A DNA stretch of 64,000 nt from Stercorarius parasiticus. Taxonomy: Eukaryota; Chordata; Aves; Charadriiformes; Stercorariidae. Shown in pieces: positions 1 through 13,400 of the stretch (position 1 is its first letter; each line of letters opens with the position of its first letter). Under the pieces are notes generated by a model that did not search any database, was not told where the DNA came from, and was given only the letters and a program-made list of their open reading frames with translations. The translations under genes and the position numbers were made by a program. Where the stretch lies: positions 124,001-188,000 of the forward strand of contig VWZL01000529.1 in assembly GCA_013396915.1 (NCBI GenBank). The letters are read 5' to 3'.

Positions 1-1839
1 TTACGAGCAAGATGTCGATGCTTGTCATTATTTGCTGTTTACGCTGCAAATATCACATAATCTTGCTGAGCCTTCTTTTGAATGTGAGACGTATTAGGGC
101 TTTTTGTAGTTTCTGTTGAATTCCTCATTACAGTTCACTAAGATCTGTTTCAAAGATCTGATTTTTTTGAGCTATACATGTGCACAGAAAATGCACCGAA
201 TTCCATGGGGCCGATAGCAGTCATCTTTTTTGTTTTGGTTTGGTTTTTCTTGTTGTTCTTCTCCTGCCAGCTTTTAACTTAGCTTTTACTTCTTTTCCCT
301 CTGTTCTGGATGCTTTTTATAGTAAAGCGATTTTCAGATAATGTGGAGTTTGACTGGCACCATAGATTTAAGGTAGAATTCTTGTTTCACGTAGATAGAT
401 TGGATGACTTGAGATTGTCTAGCCCTGCTTGCCATGATTCAGTGATCAGCTTTTAAGCAAAATGCTTCGATATGTCTAGTAATAATGGCTGAAAGTTGCC
501 ATCGCTCTAGAAAAAGTAAGTATAAATTCTTTGATAGATATCTTGCTTTGTTGCAAATTGCACAAATCTTAATGTTCCTAAATGAAAGCTGTCTCTGCTT
601 TTCGCTGATTCAGCTGACAGTGCTTTGCATGCAAGCAAATTCTTATGGTAGGTGTAAGGGACGTGGCAACTAGCAGCTGTGCTCGGGGGTGTTTTATCAT
701 GAACTTTGCTAGAAGTTCATTATGGAAAATTAACTTTTAAAATCTGATACAACTTATATTTAGGAATACAATTGTAAATCTTTTATTTATTGCAAAGATA
801 AGCAGCCCTGCTCTTGACTATGACGCATGTTTGTCCTTAATATGAAAATAAGTGTTCCATGAACAAAAGTTCCCAGTTTCATTACAGCTATGGAACTTTC
901 CGTTTCATGTGCGATGGTAGCAGGACTCTGTACAAGACTCTTTGACAAAAATAGTATTTATATAAAGTGGAAAATTCCACTTGCAGAGTGAGAGGGAATC
1001 TTAGCAACCTTCTTTTCCCAGAATTTGCAACTGCTACTGTATTGAGAACTACTAAAATGTTCGATTGTCAACAACCAGATTTGACAGAAACGTAAATGTG
1101 AAAAGTTTTTCTGCTTTACTTGTCTGCAGGAATAGGTACATGATTCCTATCAGAGTGACTCTGTCAGGGTTTATATTGTTCTCTGCATTTCAAATGCAAA
1201 AAAATGCAAGTACCAGAAAACAAAAATGCAAATTTCAAACAGAAATAACTGCTTTTCTCTCTTATTTTACCTAAAGCTTTTTATTTCTCTGTACAAAGAA
1301 ATACAGTGATATTTCTACGTATTTCCATATTATGATGTTAAGATTATGACAGACATGTTTGTGCAGGAAGGACCCACTTTTGTGCTGTAGAATGGGTGTG
1401 ATAAAATACACTGCACTGGGGGCATCATTGATGTTAGCTTGTAGCATATGTTTGGGCTTTTGTTTGCTTCTGTTAAAGTTTGTTTTATTGATCTCTTGAC
1501 CCAAACTTGTGATAAAACTATTTCTGAAAGACATAGCCTCCTTGAAATCAAGCAAGGCCGTGTTTGTACTTCATAAAGGAAAAGCCTGACACTGGCTATA
1601 AATACCTTATTGCAATTTGTCTTTTAATGATTGCAATCATAGTACCCATTGCTGGTCATCTAATCCTCTTCTTGTCAATGCAGAATTGCTTCTCTTGTGC
1701 GTATAACACCGTTTTATTCAGTCTTGATGCAAATGCATGTGCGGTTGAGATTCCCAAATTCCCTTGGGAGATTATTTCCACAGTCTGGTACAGCTCAAAA
1801 AGGCTGCCACTGTGAACATTAAATATCACTCAGAATAAT

Positions 1840-2840
1840 CTTGGTGTCAAGAAGCTTTCCCTGATGTTCAGACCTGTTTTTCTCAGTTAGATCCTTTTAT
1901 TTCAGTTCTCTCTATTCTTCAAACCTTTCAGAACTCTCGACTTCAGAAGACTTTCAAATACCCTGTCCCCCCTCTTGCCTCTACATCTGTCGTGTATTGT
2001 TCCTGGGGTATCCATATTTAACTTTTTGTATTTTCTAGACTTCCCAGAGCTTGCTTCTTACATTGCTTCGCCTCTGTCTCCTTTCAGTTTGTAAATCCTT
2101 TTCAAGTTAAAAGTACCTGCTGCTCAACACAATCAGCATTATCAGACAGGGACTGATAAGTCCTTGCTTCCTGTAAGGGATACATTGATACTTTGAGCTT
2201 TGTCCCTCATGCTGTGGCCAGGTTATTAGGCTTCGTGTATGATTGGTTTATGCAGAAGAGGGTACTGGGCTTTTTCCTCCTTCGCCTTAATTGCTACTCT
2301 GGCAGGTCAGTCCCTCCTTCAACTCAAATATTATTTGGAAACGCATCAAACGTTTTTACTATTTATATCTTTTTCATATATCTCACTGCATGACCAGGGT
2401 CATCTTTAAAAACTTCACAGACAAAATGTCCAGATATTTTTATTTTCTGTAGTTTTTGCCTAAGTCTTATTTTAACTCTGCACTGCTGCCTGATGGATTG
2501 ATTTATCAATCTATAATCTATACCTAGCCCAACATATGAAGACCAGGTGGTCTTAGACTGATTTACAGATTTTCTTCGCTGTTTTGTTTGAATATGCAGA
2601 AATAGAAATACTGGGCAAGGCTCATCGTGTCCAAACCTCTGTTCCTTTAGGCACAGAGGTTTACAATCTCAAAACTAGTTGAAGCTTTCTAATTCTTACC
2701 ACACTGGAATCCAGCTGCTCTTACCATTTCTTCTGATTCACACCTTAAGTTCATTTTTCCTGTCCTTCATCATGGATACCAAGAATTAAATACTGTGCTA
2801 CAGGTGAGATCTCGTGCCATAGGATGACTGCTCTGCTTCT
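1840..2840 (-). mobile_element. Possible ancient CR1 debris, antisense
   Basis: Weak resemblance to antisense CR1 3' blocks is seen at AAGAAGCTTTCCCTGATGTT (about 1850), TTTCTAGACTTCCCAGAGC (about 2033) and ACTGTGCTACAGGTGAGATC (about 2790). The order is right for one antisense element, but the spacing is longer than the consensus and matches are partial, so these may be separate fragments. Confidence 0.35.
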
Positions 2841-3168
2841 CAGTTTGTGTTGAAGATACATTTCCTCGAAAATTTTTTTTTTTTTTTAATTTTCCATGTA
2901 GAATGATGGCTCTTCTGGAGTTCATTGTTTTAAACAATGCTGTTAAATCTGGGAAAAAGAAAACGTTTATGGCTATTTTCTCTTCTGGCTTCAGTGTTGT
3001 CTAAAGACATACCTCTCTTTTCTTTTTTTTTTAATTGAGATATCAGTCATGGTACTTTATTCAAATGTGCATTCCATAAAGCATTTAAAATATGTGACAT
3101 GCATTTCTGTTCTTCTATAATAGAAAAGATATCTGAGGATTAATTTTCGTTTTGCATGACTTTTTTTT

Positions 3169-3183
3169 GTGTGTGTGTGTGTG
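3169..3183. repeat. (GT)n microsatellite, short
   Basis: About seven GT units follow an eight-base T run. Confidence 0.9.
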
Positions 3184-4771
3184 ACTTTCAGAAGCATTTA
3201 ATAGAAGATGTTTGAAGTTCATGTCCTGGGAAAAAGGTATTTTAGAAGCCTGAATTTCTGCGTTGGCAGGAAGTTGTAAGATAAAAACTGTCTTTGCAAA
3301 ACTTGTGGTGAAATGGACCTTATATTAAAAAAACCCCAAAACTTAATACATCACATCTTCGAGGGGTGGATTTAGAATACTTTACATATATTTTTCACTT
3401 TAATGTAAACATTCTACTTCTGGCAAATGGACTTATTCTTCTCTTTCCTGTTCTATTCTTCACTCTGTCTACACTTTTTTAAATACTTAAGGAATTTCTT
3501 CCTTTGGAAGCAGCTAAGGCCATTGTGCATCTTCCTGATCAAAGCACATAAAAGCAAGCTAATGGTAAGTTCAGTTGCCCGATCTTCTCCTGCGCTGACA
3601 GGCGTATACTATAGTTACAGAAGAGTTTCACCCAGACTCTAATATCAAATACTTCCAGAGAACAGTTTTGAAAATTCTGAAAAATGACACAGAAATTCCA
3701 AGGGTGGAGGGAGATCACTTACACTGTCTGTTGTAGGTGACCATGTTAAAAGTGTGTAGGCCCCTTCTGTAGGTGATTGAACTCCAGAGGGTACTTCTTA
3801 ATTACCACTGCTTAAGGAAACTCAGCTCCAGAATTAGGGACTTTGGTTAGACTCCTTAGGTTATCCAGCAGAGACTATATTCTGGAGTATGGTTTCACTC
3901 TGAAAGGCTGTATCTATTGCAGAAATATATGGCATATTTTAAACCCATTCTGGAATGCATACTTAACTGTGAAAGCATTACTGGTGTATCCACAGGAATG
4001 TATAAGCCTTGACCTTAACTCAGGAGCCAGTCTTTCATCTCTATCTTTGCCAACTTCTCTTGACGAATTTAACATGCCACTGTAGGAACTGTTCCTGCAA
4101 GGAGATCTTACGATTCAGGACATTTGCACAGAAATGGAGGGAGAGCTGTAGCGTGTAGTCCAGAATATGTGGTAACAGAGAGAGGAGTGGGTAAGCTGTG
4201 ATCCTCTCCCTGGCCTGCAAGTCATTGTGCATGACTTGCTTGCTGTGGTCCTTTCTGCTACAAATGCTGCTATCTGTGCAAAGTCATAATTGTTTGACCT
4301 TTCCATTCGGTGTTCGTATATTTCATGTCTTCACTGGGTTTCCCTGTGTAGCAGTTTAAGAACTATTAGTCGAAGAGCAGCATGTAGTAGTTTCTGTTCA
4401 TGTAGTATCAAAGTGAAAACATGAAACCGTGCTAACAAATACCACGATACCTCCTCTTACTATTCCTTTGCATTGAGAAATGCTAGTTATACCTCCTGAC
4501 CCAGCAGCTGTTGTTTCTACACAGAGCTCCACCTGCCGAAGTTAATCAGCTAATTTTCACACTTGTACTGCTGCTAATCCTAGTGAGTCTGTGGACTTAA
4601 AAGGAATGATGACAGATTTGCACCAGGGTAACAAGTTTAGACCGTTTGCCAGAGTTTTGTAGATCACACATACCTCCAGGCCTTAAGTTTATAAAAGCAG
4701 TCTTGGTTCCCCTTGGCTTTCTCAACAGCAAATATATGCAATTAAAAGGGAAAAGCAGAGGTATGTTCTAG

Positions 4772-5744
4772 TGTGCTGGGTTGACCCTGACTGGATGCCA
4801 GGTGCACACCAACCCACTCTCTCTCTCCTTGGCTGGACAGGAGAGAGAAAATATAATGACAGGCTCTTGGGTCAAGAGATCACTCACCAGTTACTCTCAC
4901 GGGCAAAACAGAATCACCTTGGGGAAATTAATCTATTAACAATCAAAATCAGCGTAGGGTACTGAGAAATAAAAACTGAATCTTAAAACACATTCCCCCA
5001 ACCCCTCCTTTCTTCCCAGGCTCAACTTCACTCCTGAATTCTCTACCTTCTCCCCCAGCGGTGCAGGGGGGATGGAGAATGGGGGTTGTGGTCAGTTCAT
5101 CACATATTGTCTCTGCCGCTCTTTCCCCCACAGGGGGAGGACTCTTCACGCTCCTCCCCTGCTCCAGTGTGGGGTCCCTCCCACGGGAGACAGTCCTCCA
5201 CAAACTTCTCCATTGTGAGTCCTTCCCATGGGCTGCAGTTCTTCACAAACTGCTCCAGCGTGGGTGCCTTCCACGGGGTGCAGTCCTTCAGGAACAGATC
5301 GCTCCAGCATGGGTCCCCCACGGGGTCACAAGTCCTGCTGGCAAACCTGCTCCAGCGTGGGCTTCTCACAGGTCACAGCCTCCTTTGGGGCATCCACCTG
5401 CTCTGACCTGGGGTTCTTTATGGGCTGCAGGTGGATATCTGCCTGGAGCACCTCCTCCCCTCCTCCTTCACTGACCTCGGTGTCTGCAGGGTTGTTTCTC
5501 TCACATGCTCTCACTCCTCTCTCTTCTGACTGCTGCTGGTCTTGCACAGGTGTTTTGGCTTTTTTTTCCTCCCTTCTTAAGTATGTTATCACACAGGCAT
5601 TACTACCGTCACTGATGGGCTCGGCCTTGGCCAGTGGCGGGTCTGTCCTGGAGCTGTCTGGCATTGACTCTATTGGACATGGGGGAAGCTTCCGACGGCT
5701 TCTCCCAGATGTAGCCCCCCACCTTGCCATGCAAACCCAATACA
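4772..5744 (-). mobile_element. Solo LTR of an avian endogenous retrovirus, antisense to the host gene
   Basis: The 973-bp element has LTR-type ends: on the + strand it opens TGTGCTGG and closes CCAATACA, so its ends form an imperfect inverted repeat (TGTGCTGG against TGTATTGG). I recognise it from memory as an LTR common in bird genomes, whose sense strand begins TGTATTGGGTTTGC. On that (minus) strand a TATA-like ACTTAAGA lies near 5576-5584, after a GC-rich upstream part, as expected for a U3 promoter. No gag, pol or env sequence flanks it, so it is a solo LTR left by recombination. The flanks TCTAG and CGTAG could be a decayed 5-bp target duplication but match at only three of five bases. 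The long open frames across it on both strands result from its GC-rich internal repeats and are not gene calls. Confidence 0.8.
5162..5397 (-). repeat. Tandem repeats inside the LTR, about five copies of 45-49 bp
   Basis: The motif CTCCAGYRTGGG recurs at 5162, 5208 (degenerate), 5253, 5302 and 5350, giving spacings of 46, 45, 49 and 48 bp. Each copy is followed by a CCACGGG-type segment and a CAGTCCTTCA-type segment. The copies differ by point changes, so the array predates this insertion and belongs to the LTR family. Confidence 0.8.
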
Positions 5745-8700
5745 CGTAGATACAGTCTTTTTAAGATTTCTTAGTGTCTAAAAGTATACTCTTATAAAAA
5801 GTGCCTTCGACTGTAACTTCAAAATCTTACATAAATAATTTTCGCTCCAATAATCTGGGTTGCATTTCAGGATTTTTACTCGCTCTCTTGCAGTAAGTGG
5901 CATTATAGTTACCAGAAACATTGTGGGGCAGGGGGAAGCCATGCCTTTGTAATAGCAGTGTTTTCCCACCTTGGTGCCTTTTGCCATTTCTTCCCACCTC
6001 ACAAAAACAAAACTCATTTTCTCTGAATTATGTAGTTTCATCTCTCATTGTTCAGTTTTGAGAAATTCGGAGATACCGAGCCACATTTCAAACCATATGT
6101 TTTCTGTAAGATGGGTATTGCCTTTCAGTCAGAAAAGCGTGCCTTACTCCGGTCTTGCCAACAGCTAAATATGAAGTGAGGTGAAATGTGTGTGTTCCTC
6201 TTGAGAGAATTAAGAAAAATGTTTAAATATGAATTTAAAGCCCAGTGATTGGGAAGTTAAGCTCATTCTTAGAACAGGAATCAGAACAGAGGAAAAAAAA
6301 TGTGAAGTGTTTATCACTTCATTCGTACTTCTCAGAATGATAGGCTCAATTATTTACTCTATTATATAACCAGGGATTTAGAAAGTCAAATGGTGAGGGA
6401 AATACATCTGCCATTTCCAGGAGGCGGGCGGAAGCCTGTATGCTGCTTATATCTGTCTTTAAACTAGCGTTTAGGATACTAAATATTGATTATTGCTTTT
6501 GAAATGAGTGGAATATTGCACTTATTTTTAAGATAGTGCAAAGGATATTTATTAGAAGGAAGAGGGAGTCCCTTCTTAATAGAAATAATAACAGAGTAGC
6601 CACCTTACCTGATTTTTAAATTATGCAGCAAAGTGCTACTACATTGTAGTACACCAATGAACCACTAGTGAAAGTAATTTTGAAAAGAGGATTGGGTAGA
6701 TTTTTTTTCTTTAAGATACCCTTATCAGGATATTTCTTTCATCAGGCATACTGTAAGGGTTTGGAAGTTCTTTATAGAGACTCTAATAAGAGCACAACTG
6801 CAAACTCCCATGGCAGAGGAAAGATAGGAAGTGAGGCAAGGATAATTTGACTAAGCCATAAACTCTTTATGGACTCAAGCACAAGAACTGTATGTACAGG
6901 TAGGAAATGGAAAGTAGTTTAAATTACTAAGGATGATGAAAAAAGAATAACATGAATGTGTACGACAAAATTAGAAAATAAAATGAGACTGAAATAAGCA
7001 TCAAACTTTGAGAAATCTTTCTGTAAGTGCATTTACAATACTTACAGAGTATCAAGGGAAAAGGTGGATTGTTATTCTGTGAATGACAGAAGACAAGAAG
7101 TTTCGGTTGCGTGGTGCCATTTTTGCATTATTTTTCATTAGAAAGATCAGTTGTGTTAACCTGACAGACACCAATATAAATAACAAAAACCTGTAAGAAC
7201 AGGTCAGAGTGTCTTGATGAACTTGAATCTTCAACATGCGACGCGTGACGGACACAATGTAAGGATACTTGCACAGATGGAAATATTGGAGCTGTTACCA
7301 CTTGTGGAGAGAAGACGAACTCCCAGAGCACTAAGAGAGACAGTGGGATCCCAGTATTTTTAAAAGAGAAGAAAGAACGAGCTGAGTTTAAGAACTAATA
7401 GATTATCTTCCCTTTGAAGAAAGGGACAAATAAATTATGCCAAAGTAATATGAAGGAAAAGAGGACCTGAGTATTAACCAATGCAGCACATAAGCAGGAA
7501 TCACCACTCTGTGAATGCAGGAGAGGATTGCTGTGTATCACACGCTGGACGCGAGTTAACACTGCCCTGTTATCAACTAAGATGGATACCATCCTGAGAG
7601 ATATAACCAGAAACATAATGTGGCAGGCATGAAATTCGTCTGCCGCACTGCAAGAAAGATGAGGGCCAGTTCAGGCGAGTCTGGATGAGAATGAGGAAGC
7701 ATCAGTGCTCACAAAATCTTTCTTTTCTGCTACCTCCACCTCGGTACTCTCCGTTTCACAAAAATTCTCTTCTGTTGCCTTGTTGCCAATTTGTTTCCAA
7801 CTGGTCCGACTCCCTGTGCTGGCTCAAGGCAAGTGTCAGGAATGTGGAGGGGCAGTGGGGCTACCCAGTCTGCTCCCAGTGTGGTCACGGAAAGTACATG
7901 CAGCCTGCCTGGCACGTTTCATAAAAATGCTTTCATGCTTTTTTTTCACATCGACACTCACCTTTTGTTTATTTCTCCTTATTTTCAGTAGACTGTTTCA
8001 TTACTTAATTTATGAAATAAATCTTAATTAACCTCTACGAAATTAGAGGTGACTTTTTTGAAAGGCTTGTGCTAGCTGAAGTCAATTTGAATGTTTTGTC
8101 AAAAAAAAATTCTTCTTTGGTCCAATCTCAATTTACTTGAAGAGAAACATTCTGCGTTTTGTTATATACCGCTTTTTTTCTTGTCTCTCTCTTTCTGAAT
8201 GTAGCTGAGGGTAGGCTTGCCCAACTTGTTCATGTCATGCAGTCTTTGAAAAACATAACAGTATCAAAAGTCTTTTATGGTCCAGCCCCGGCAGGGCTGG
8301 TGCACTGCTGCACCCAGAAGTAAAATAAGGTTTCCAGTCAGATACCAGTGGTTAATTAGTGTTCAATAAGATCACCAGTGTGGTGATCTGTGTTAACAGG
8401 TCTGTTAATTGGAAATCTATCGCCTTCGTTCCTTCCTGTGTAAGAGAGGACAGATAGCATCTATTATAGTTTTATAAATTTTCAAGTTCTTACTTATTCA
8501 TCAATGCTGACTTTGAGAATAAGTAAAGCAGCGCACCTTAATTCAGGAGAGTCAGGATTTGTGGACTTTGATCATCTGAATGCCATGGCCCCACGCTGTC
8601 AGTAACCCTGTGCTCTAAGGTCCCTTTTTATGAACTTTTTAAAAAAATTAAGCAGACACCATTTCTTTTTCTTCCAGAAGATATTCAAAATTCAGCTCTG

Positions 8701-9948
8701 TAGCAGCCAGATAGCCATCTAAAACAGTAACCCCTAGGTTTAGTTCCAAGAATAATAACAGGGAAAATGCTACTGAAATACAGTTTATCAGTCTTTTAGT
8801 TTATATTTGATCTGGTGATGTCAATAGCAGGCTGCCCTCCCTCTGGAGTCAAGTTGCAAACACTCTCCTCAAGGGTAATTAAAGCTAAGCACGCAATTAC
8901 AACAGCCTGGATTTGTTTGGGCTTGCTGGTTGCCCACTGTCTCATAGCACCTACCATCACAAAAGCACCATGCTGAAATGATTCTTGATCTCTGAGTCTT
9001 GCGCTGTGTCTATGTTGAAATGTTGCAGAGGAGGTGGATTATAACCTTAAGGACTAAGGTAAGCATCATGGCACTCATTAACGGTGGGAAGCCTGTGTGG
9101 GACTACATGGTCTGTGGTTTATTGTGCTTTTGCTTTGCTAAAACGATTCACGGTTGTGTGGTCATAGCAAAAACCTCTGCAGCTTCTGAATATCGTAAGG
9201 CACTGGTGAATTTGTAGTATCTGTCTTCCATTTGTAAATGGCCTAAAAAAGTTTGGCCAGAAATGCAACTCTTGTGCACTTTTCACAGGCAGGTTAAAGT
9301 ACCTTTATTTGTATTTTTAGGTGAGAGGAGTGCTGAGTCTGCCCCCTGCTTTCTTGAGTGGGGTGAGGTCTCTGTGTGTTTTGTGTTTCCAGGTACGGTG
9401 CTACAGGGTGCACTGGTAACTTGTAGAGCTCGGAAAAGGAGCTCTTACTTGTCCCTGGCTGTGACTTTTATGAGTGTGGGCTCTGAAAAGGAGGAGATGT
9501 GATATGCCATCTGATGAGGAGAAAGTTGAAATTCTCCAGGAAATCCTATGAAGACATTCTTGTTACTTTAGTTAGAGGCAGCAGATAGAGCACCAGGGAG
9601 AATTAGAGAGGTCTGGGAAGAAAGAGCCTTTCCCTAGTATTAACTAGAAAATTATGAAATAGTTCTTTTTTCTGTTTGTTTAAAACTACTTTTAAGTAAT
9701 CTAGGAATTGCTTTGGTAAACCCATCTTAGAAAAAGGATTATATCACTTGGACTTAAACTGCGTGTGTGATAAATCTGCCCGCTACCTTTACATGTTTGC
9801 CCTCTTTTGGATGGGTGCTTTTACGCTGCGTGCCCTATGCTATGGCAGAGCAGTTAAATTCGGTGTGGAATGTAAGTTATATGGACAATGTTATGAGGGT
9901 TTTTAAATCTGTCCTTCTTCCCTGTCTTGTTGTTTCTATAAATACATG

Positions 9949-10434
9949 AAGAACAAAAGAGGGCTAAGGAGAAACTCCATCCTTTATTGGATGTGGGGGG
10001 GAAACATTGTGACAAAGGATGAGGAAAAGGCTGAGGTACTTAATGCTGCCTTTGCCTCCGTCTTTAATAGTAAGACTAGCTGTTCTCCAGGTACCCAGCC
10101 CCCTGAGCTGGAATCGTGGAATCATAGAATGGTTTGGGTTGGAAGGGACCTTAAAGATGATCTAGTTCCAACCCCCCTGCCATGGACAGGGACACCTCCC
10201 ACTAGACCAGGTTGCCCAAACCCCATCCAGCCTGGAGAAGACGGGGAAAGGGTTAGTGACCTGCTACACCACTTAGACACACTTAAGTCTACGGGGCTGG
10301 ATGGGATATTTAAAAGACATGTGGACGTGGTGCTTAGGGACGTGGTTTAGTGGTGGACTTGGCAGGGCTAGGTTAACGGTTGGACTCGATGATCATAAAG
10401 GTCTTTTCCAACCTAAACAATTCTGTGATTCTAT
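9949..10434 (+). mobile_element. CR1 LINE, sense, internally deleted and interrupted by a second CR1
   Basis: The left part translates to the segment of CR1 ORF2 just before the reverse transcriptase core (VTKDEEKAEVLNAAFASVF). It is interrupted at 10113 by an antisense CR1 fragment and resumes at 10236 with the continuation of the same ORF region (SDLLHHLDTLKSTGLDG). At about 10316 the sequence jumps to the CR1 3' end (TATTTAAAAGAC ... ATGATC) and finishes in the avian 3' tail TTCTGTGATTCTAT. Most of the reverse transcriptase region is therefore missing. It cannot be mobile. Confidence 0.88.
10113..10235 (-). mobile_element. CR1 LINE 3' fragment, antisense, nested inside the 9949-10434 CR1
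   Basis: The + strand reads ATCATAGAATGGTTTGGGTT followed by the conserved GGAAGGGACCTTAAAGAT and ends at CCATCCAGCCTGG. This is the reverse complement of a CR1 3' end, cut off after about 120 bp as 5'-truncated CR1 copies are. CTGGA flanks it on both sides (10108-10112 and 10232-10236), either a short duplication or microhomology at the insertion point. Confidence 0.88.
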
Positions 10435-13400
10435 AAAAAGTAGATTTCATTCAGTAGAGATCCTGGTTTCCATTGCAAATATTTTCAATAGGCCCCTTTG
10501 CAACAACAGCTAATTTAGGTTGTTCAATCTTTTATCTGAAGGATATTTAGGGAGCAATACCAAGAGAAGAACTTAGGAAAAGAGAACAAGAAGCAACTTA
10601 GGTAACTGTATCTTGTAGAGGTGATTGTCTAATATGTGGGAAAAGTGAATGAGGCATGAAATTCTCTAAGCTATAATGACTTTTAAGAGAGTTGGAAGTT
10701 GTTTAATGTGGTTAAGTGATTAGATACATCTGTGAGGATGTGTATGGGTCTAGACCCCTATTACCTTTGTGCACAGCGTTGTTGAGCTGCTATGTTGGAA
10801 TATTGAAGTGGAGTAAGGAGAGAGAAGCCAACTGCAAATAAACCCCCCAAATGTAAAAGTTAAGGCATAATGGTTTTGACCGACTAATAACAAAATGGTC
10901 ACCCGGCAGCATTCCAGGTGATAGACTTGTTTGGGTTTAGTGGGTAGCAACTCAGTACCTCCTGAAAGAATGTCTGTGTTGAGGCTCTCTGAGGGTTAGA
11001 TGTTGAGCTCAGTGGTGACAGAATTCAGGGTAAGAGTTGGATTTTGAGAAACATTAGGTTATATGAGAGGTGAAGTGATAACAGACTCTCTAAAAAGCTA
11101 ACTGCAACCAAGTCCCGTCCCTCAAATTATGAAAATTTTAAGGTAATGTAAATTGAGATTTTTGCTCCTGTTCCTTAGTAGGGAAGCTTCAGTTTGTACT
11201 GACACATTGTGTTAAATCAGAATCCTGAACCAAGAGGGAAGGGAGCGCAGGGCTTCGTCCTGGGACGATCACAGGCTTTGTGCCCCACACCTAAGAACAT
11301 GCACTGAGGGGGAAAAGAAACAGGGACTGGCATGGAAGTTGCACCATGCTCTGGACAAGATTGTGACTTCAGTAGGCATGTGGGGATGTCGTGCTTTTAG
11401 TTAAGGGTGACGGCAGAAAAGCAAACAAATGCCCTCTCTCACTGTGCCTTTGTGTTGGGAGAGTGGAAAAGGCAAGGGGGAGGCTGGTTTGAATAAATCA
11501 AGAAAAAGAATCCTAAGGATTTCAGAAAGATCTCCATTAGTGCAGATGGCAAGAGAATAGAGAGCTGAAAAAGACGCAGCTGTTTTTTCTGTCATACTTG
11601 GAAAACTTCAAAGCGAAAACAACTCCAAAGCAGCATTTCCTAGAAGCCGATAAGAACAGAGGAGGGGGCAGAGCTGTTTGCTCAGGCTGTGGATACCAGA
11701 GGGAGCGGCTGGAGCAAGCCAGGAGATTCTGAGAAAAAGAAACTGGGATAGGCTGCAAAGCTCCAGCTGACTTTAATGCAGGCAGGAGCGTTGCATTTAT
11801 TAATAGCTGTCACTCTTTGATTTGAATAAAATCCAACTTGCTGAGCTTGATGGTGTTAAGCTATAATGTGCCACTCTGCTTTCCAGTCGAAGAAATTGTC
11901 TTGATTGCTTTAGAAGTCTAGAGAATTAGCTTTTTTAAGAAACTAATGACAAATATTTCCATACCACCTATGGATGGTATGCAAATTGCAGTTGCACTGC
12001 AGCCAGCATCTATCTTCTAAATATAGTGAAGGATGTTCCGTGATTTATTTAATTGCTTAGACTTGACAAGGAGCCAATGCTAACAAACATGCTTTGATAC
12101 TAGTATAGTACTTCTGGAGTTCACTTGACTTGGGAAAATAAATACTGCAAAAAAATGTGTGGAACAGTGTAGCATAATTGCTGTAAAATTTAGGGTGTAC
12201 ATTGTGGAGGTGTGCAAGTCCTTTCTCGGCCGCAAGAACACGAGAGTGGTGGCTAAAGGACAGGAGCAACACGTTCTGTAAGTCCAGGAGAGATGGGCCT
12301 CTTCCGAATGTTATTACCAGATAATTGTAACACAGTTATTTAATGAAAATGCACGATAATGTGTTCTGCTTCTAATTATTGGAATTCTCTTCCCACTTGA
12401 CCTGTTCTCATATCTTCTATGTTTTTATATTTTATCTTCAGAAACTATGGGGATACCTGTTTTTATTGCAAGCTATTAGAAATGCAGTACAACTGGAAGG
12501 AGAATGAGATTTTTCTTGATTAATGTTTTGATGTATTTATCTCTAAAATACTGAAATTCCATTGTTATGCCTCTACTCTCCCTCTTTCCCCACCAGGTAA
12601 ACATCATTATTTGTTCTCCGTTATTTTGATGTGTTAAATGTAGAGATTAAGAAAATAAATATTAACACAGTTCATTTGAATATTGCTATTATTATAATAG
12701 TGGTTTTCAATATCATCTTTTCCATGAGTGTCTTCATATCAAGTATATGCGTAGTGTAGTCTACATTTTTATTTTTTGAAATGAACATCCTTCAATCGTA
12801 AGACATTGGAGATGGAAAACAATTAGGTAGGCAGAGCAGTATTAACGATTCATGAAAGTTAAAGTAATTCAAAGTCAGCCCCTAATATTCAGTGAAGAAG
12901 GGTCTGATCTAATGAAGATTTGCTTACTTGTAAGTACAAGTAATTTTTTTTTTATTCTTCAAATTCTTATGTGAAATGTATGCAATATATAGCTACACTT
13001 CTTTTCTGATTGTACATGAGCTATATATAATTACCAATATTAGGCAAGTAAGTGATGGTTGATGTTTTGGATTGATTAAATGCCAGAGCTTCCATTCATT
13101 TTAGCAGCACCAGATTTCAATATATTTTTGGTATTGACCTAGTTGGTGGAATCCAACGTGTATTTGCAATGTAGAAATACCTCATTTCACGGTATCTGAT
13201 TTTATACAAAAGGAGAATATGGAACTCTGTTAGCATGCCTTTATAGAACATTTATTCCTACATGGATAATAATGGAAATACTAACTTCATGCTCAAGCAT
13301 ACTGGAAATCATGTTTTAATTTGTAGGGAGTGAATTATTTTCATAATCTGACATGTTTTTTAGATAAGTCATTCTTGAACACAAAGAGCTTAAACTGTGC

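Noticed and set aside
5228..5749. Overlapping open frames of 100-170 codons on both strands
   Set aside because: They lie wholly inside the LTR and arise from its GC-rich tandem repeats; no retroviral or host protein domain is seen.
8282..8300. Perfect 7-bp GC-rich stem with 5-nt loop (CCAGCCC/GGGCTGG)
   Set aside because: It is too short to mean much by itself; no T run follows, and intrinsic terminators do not apply to this genome.
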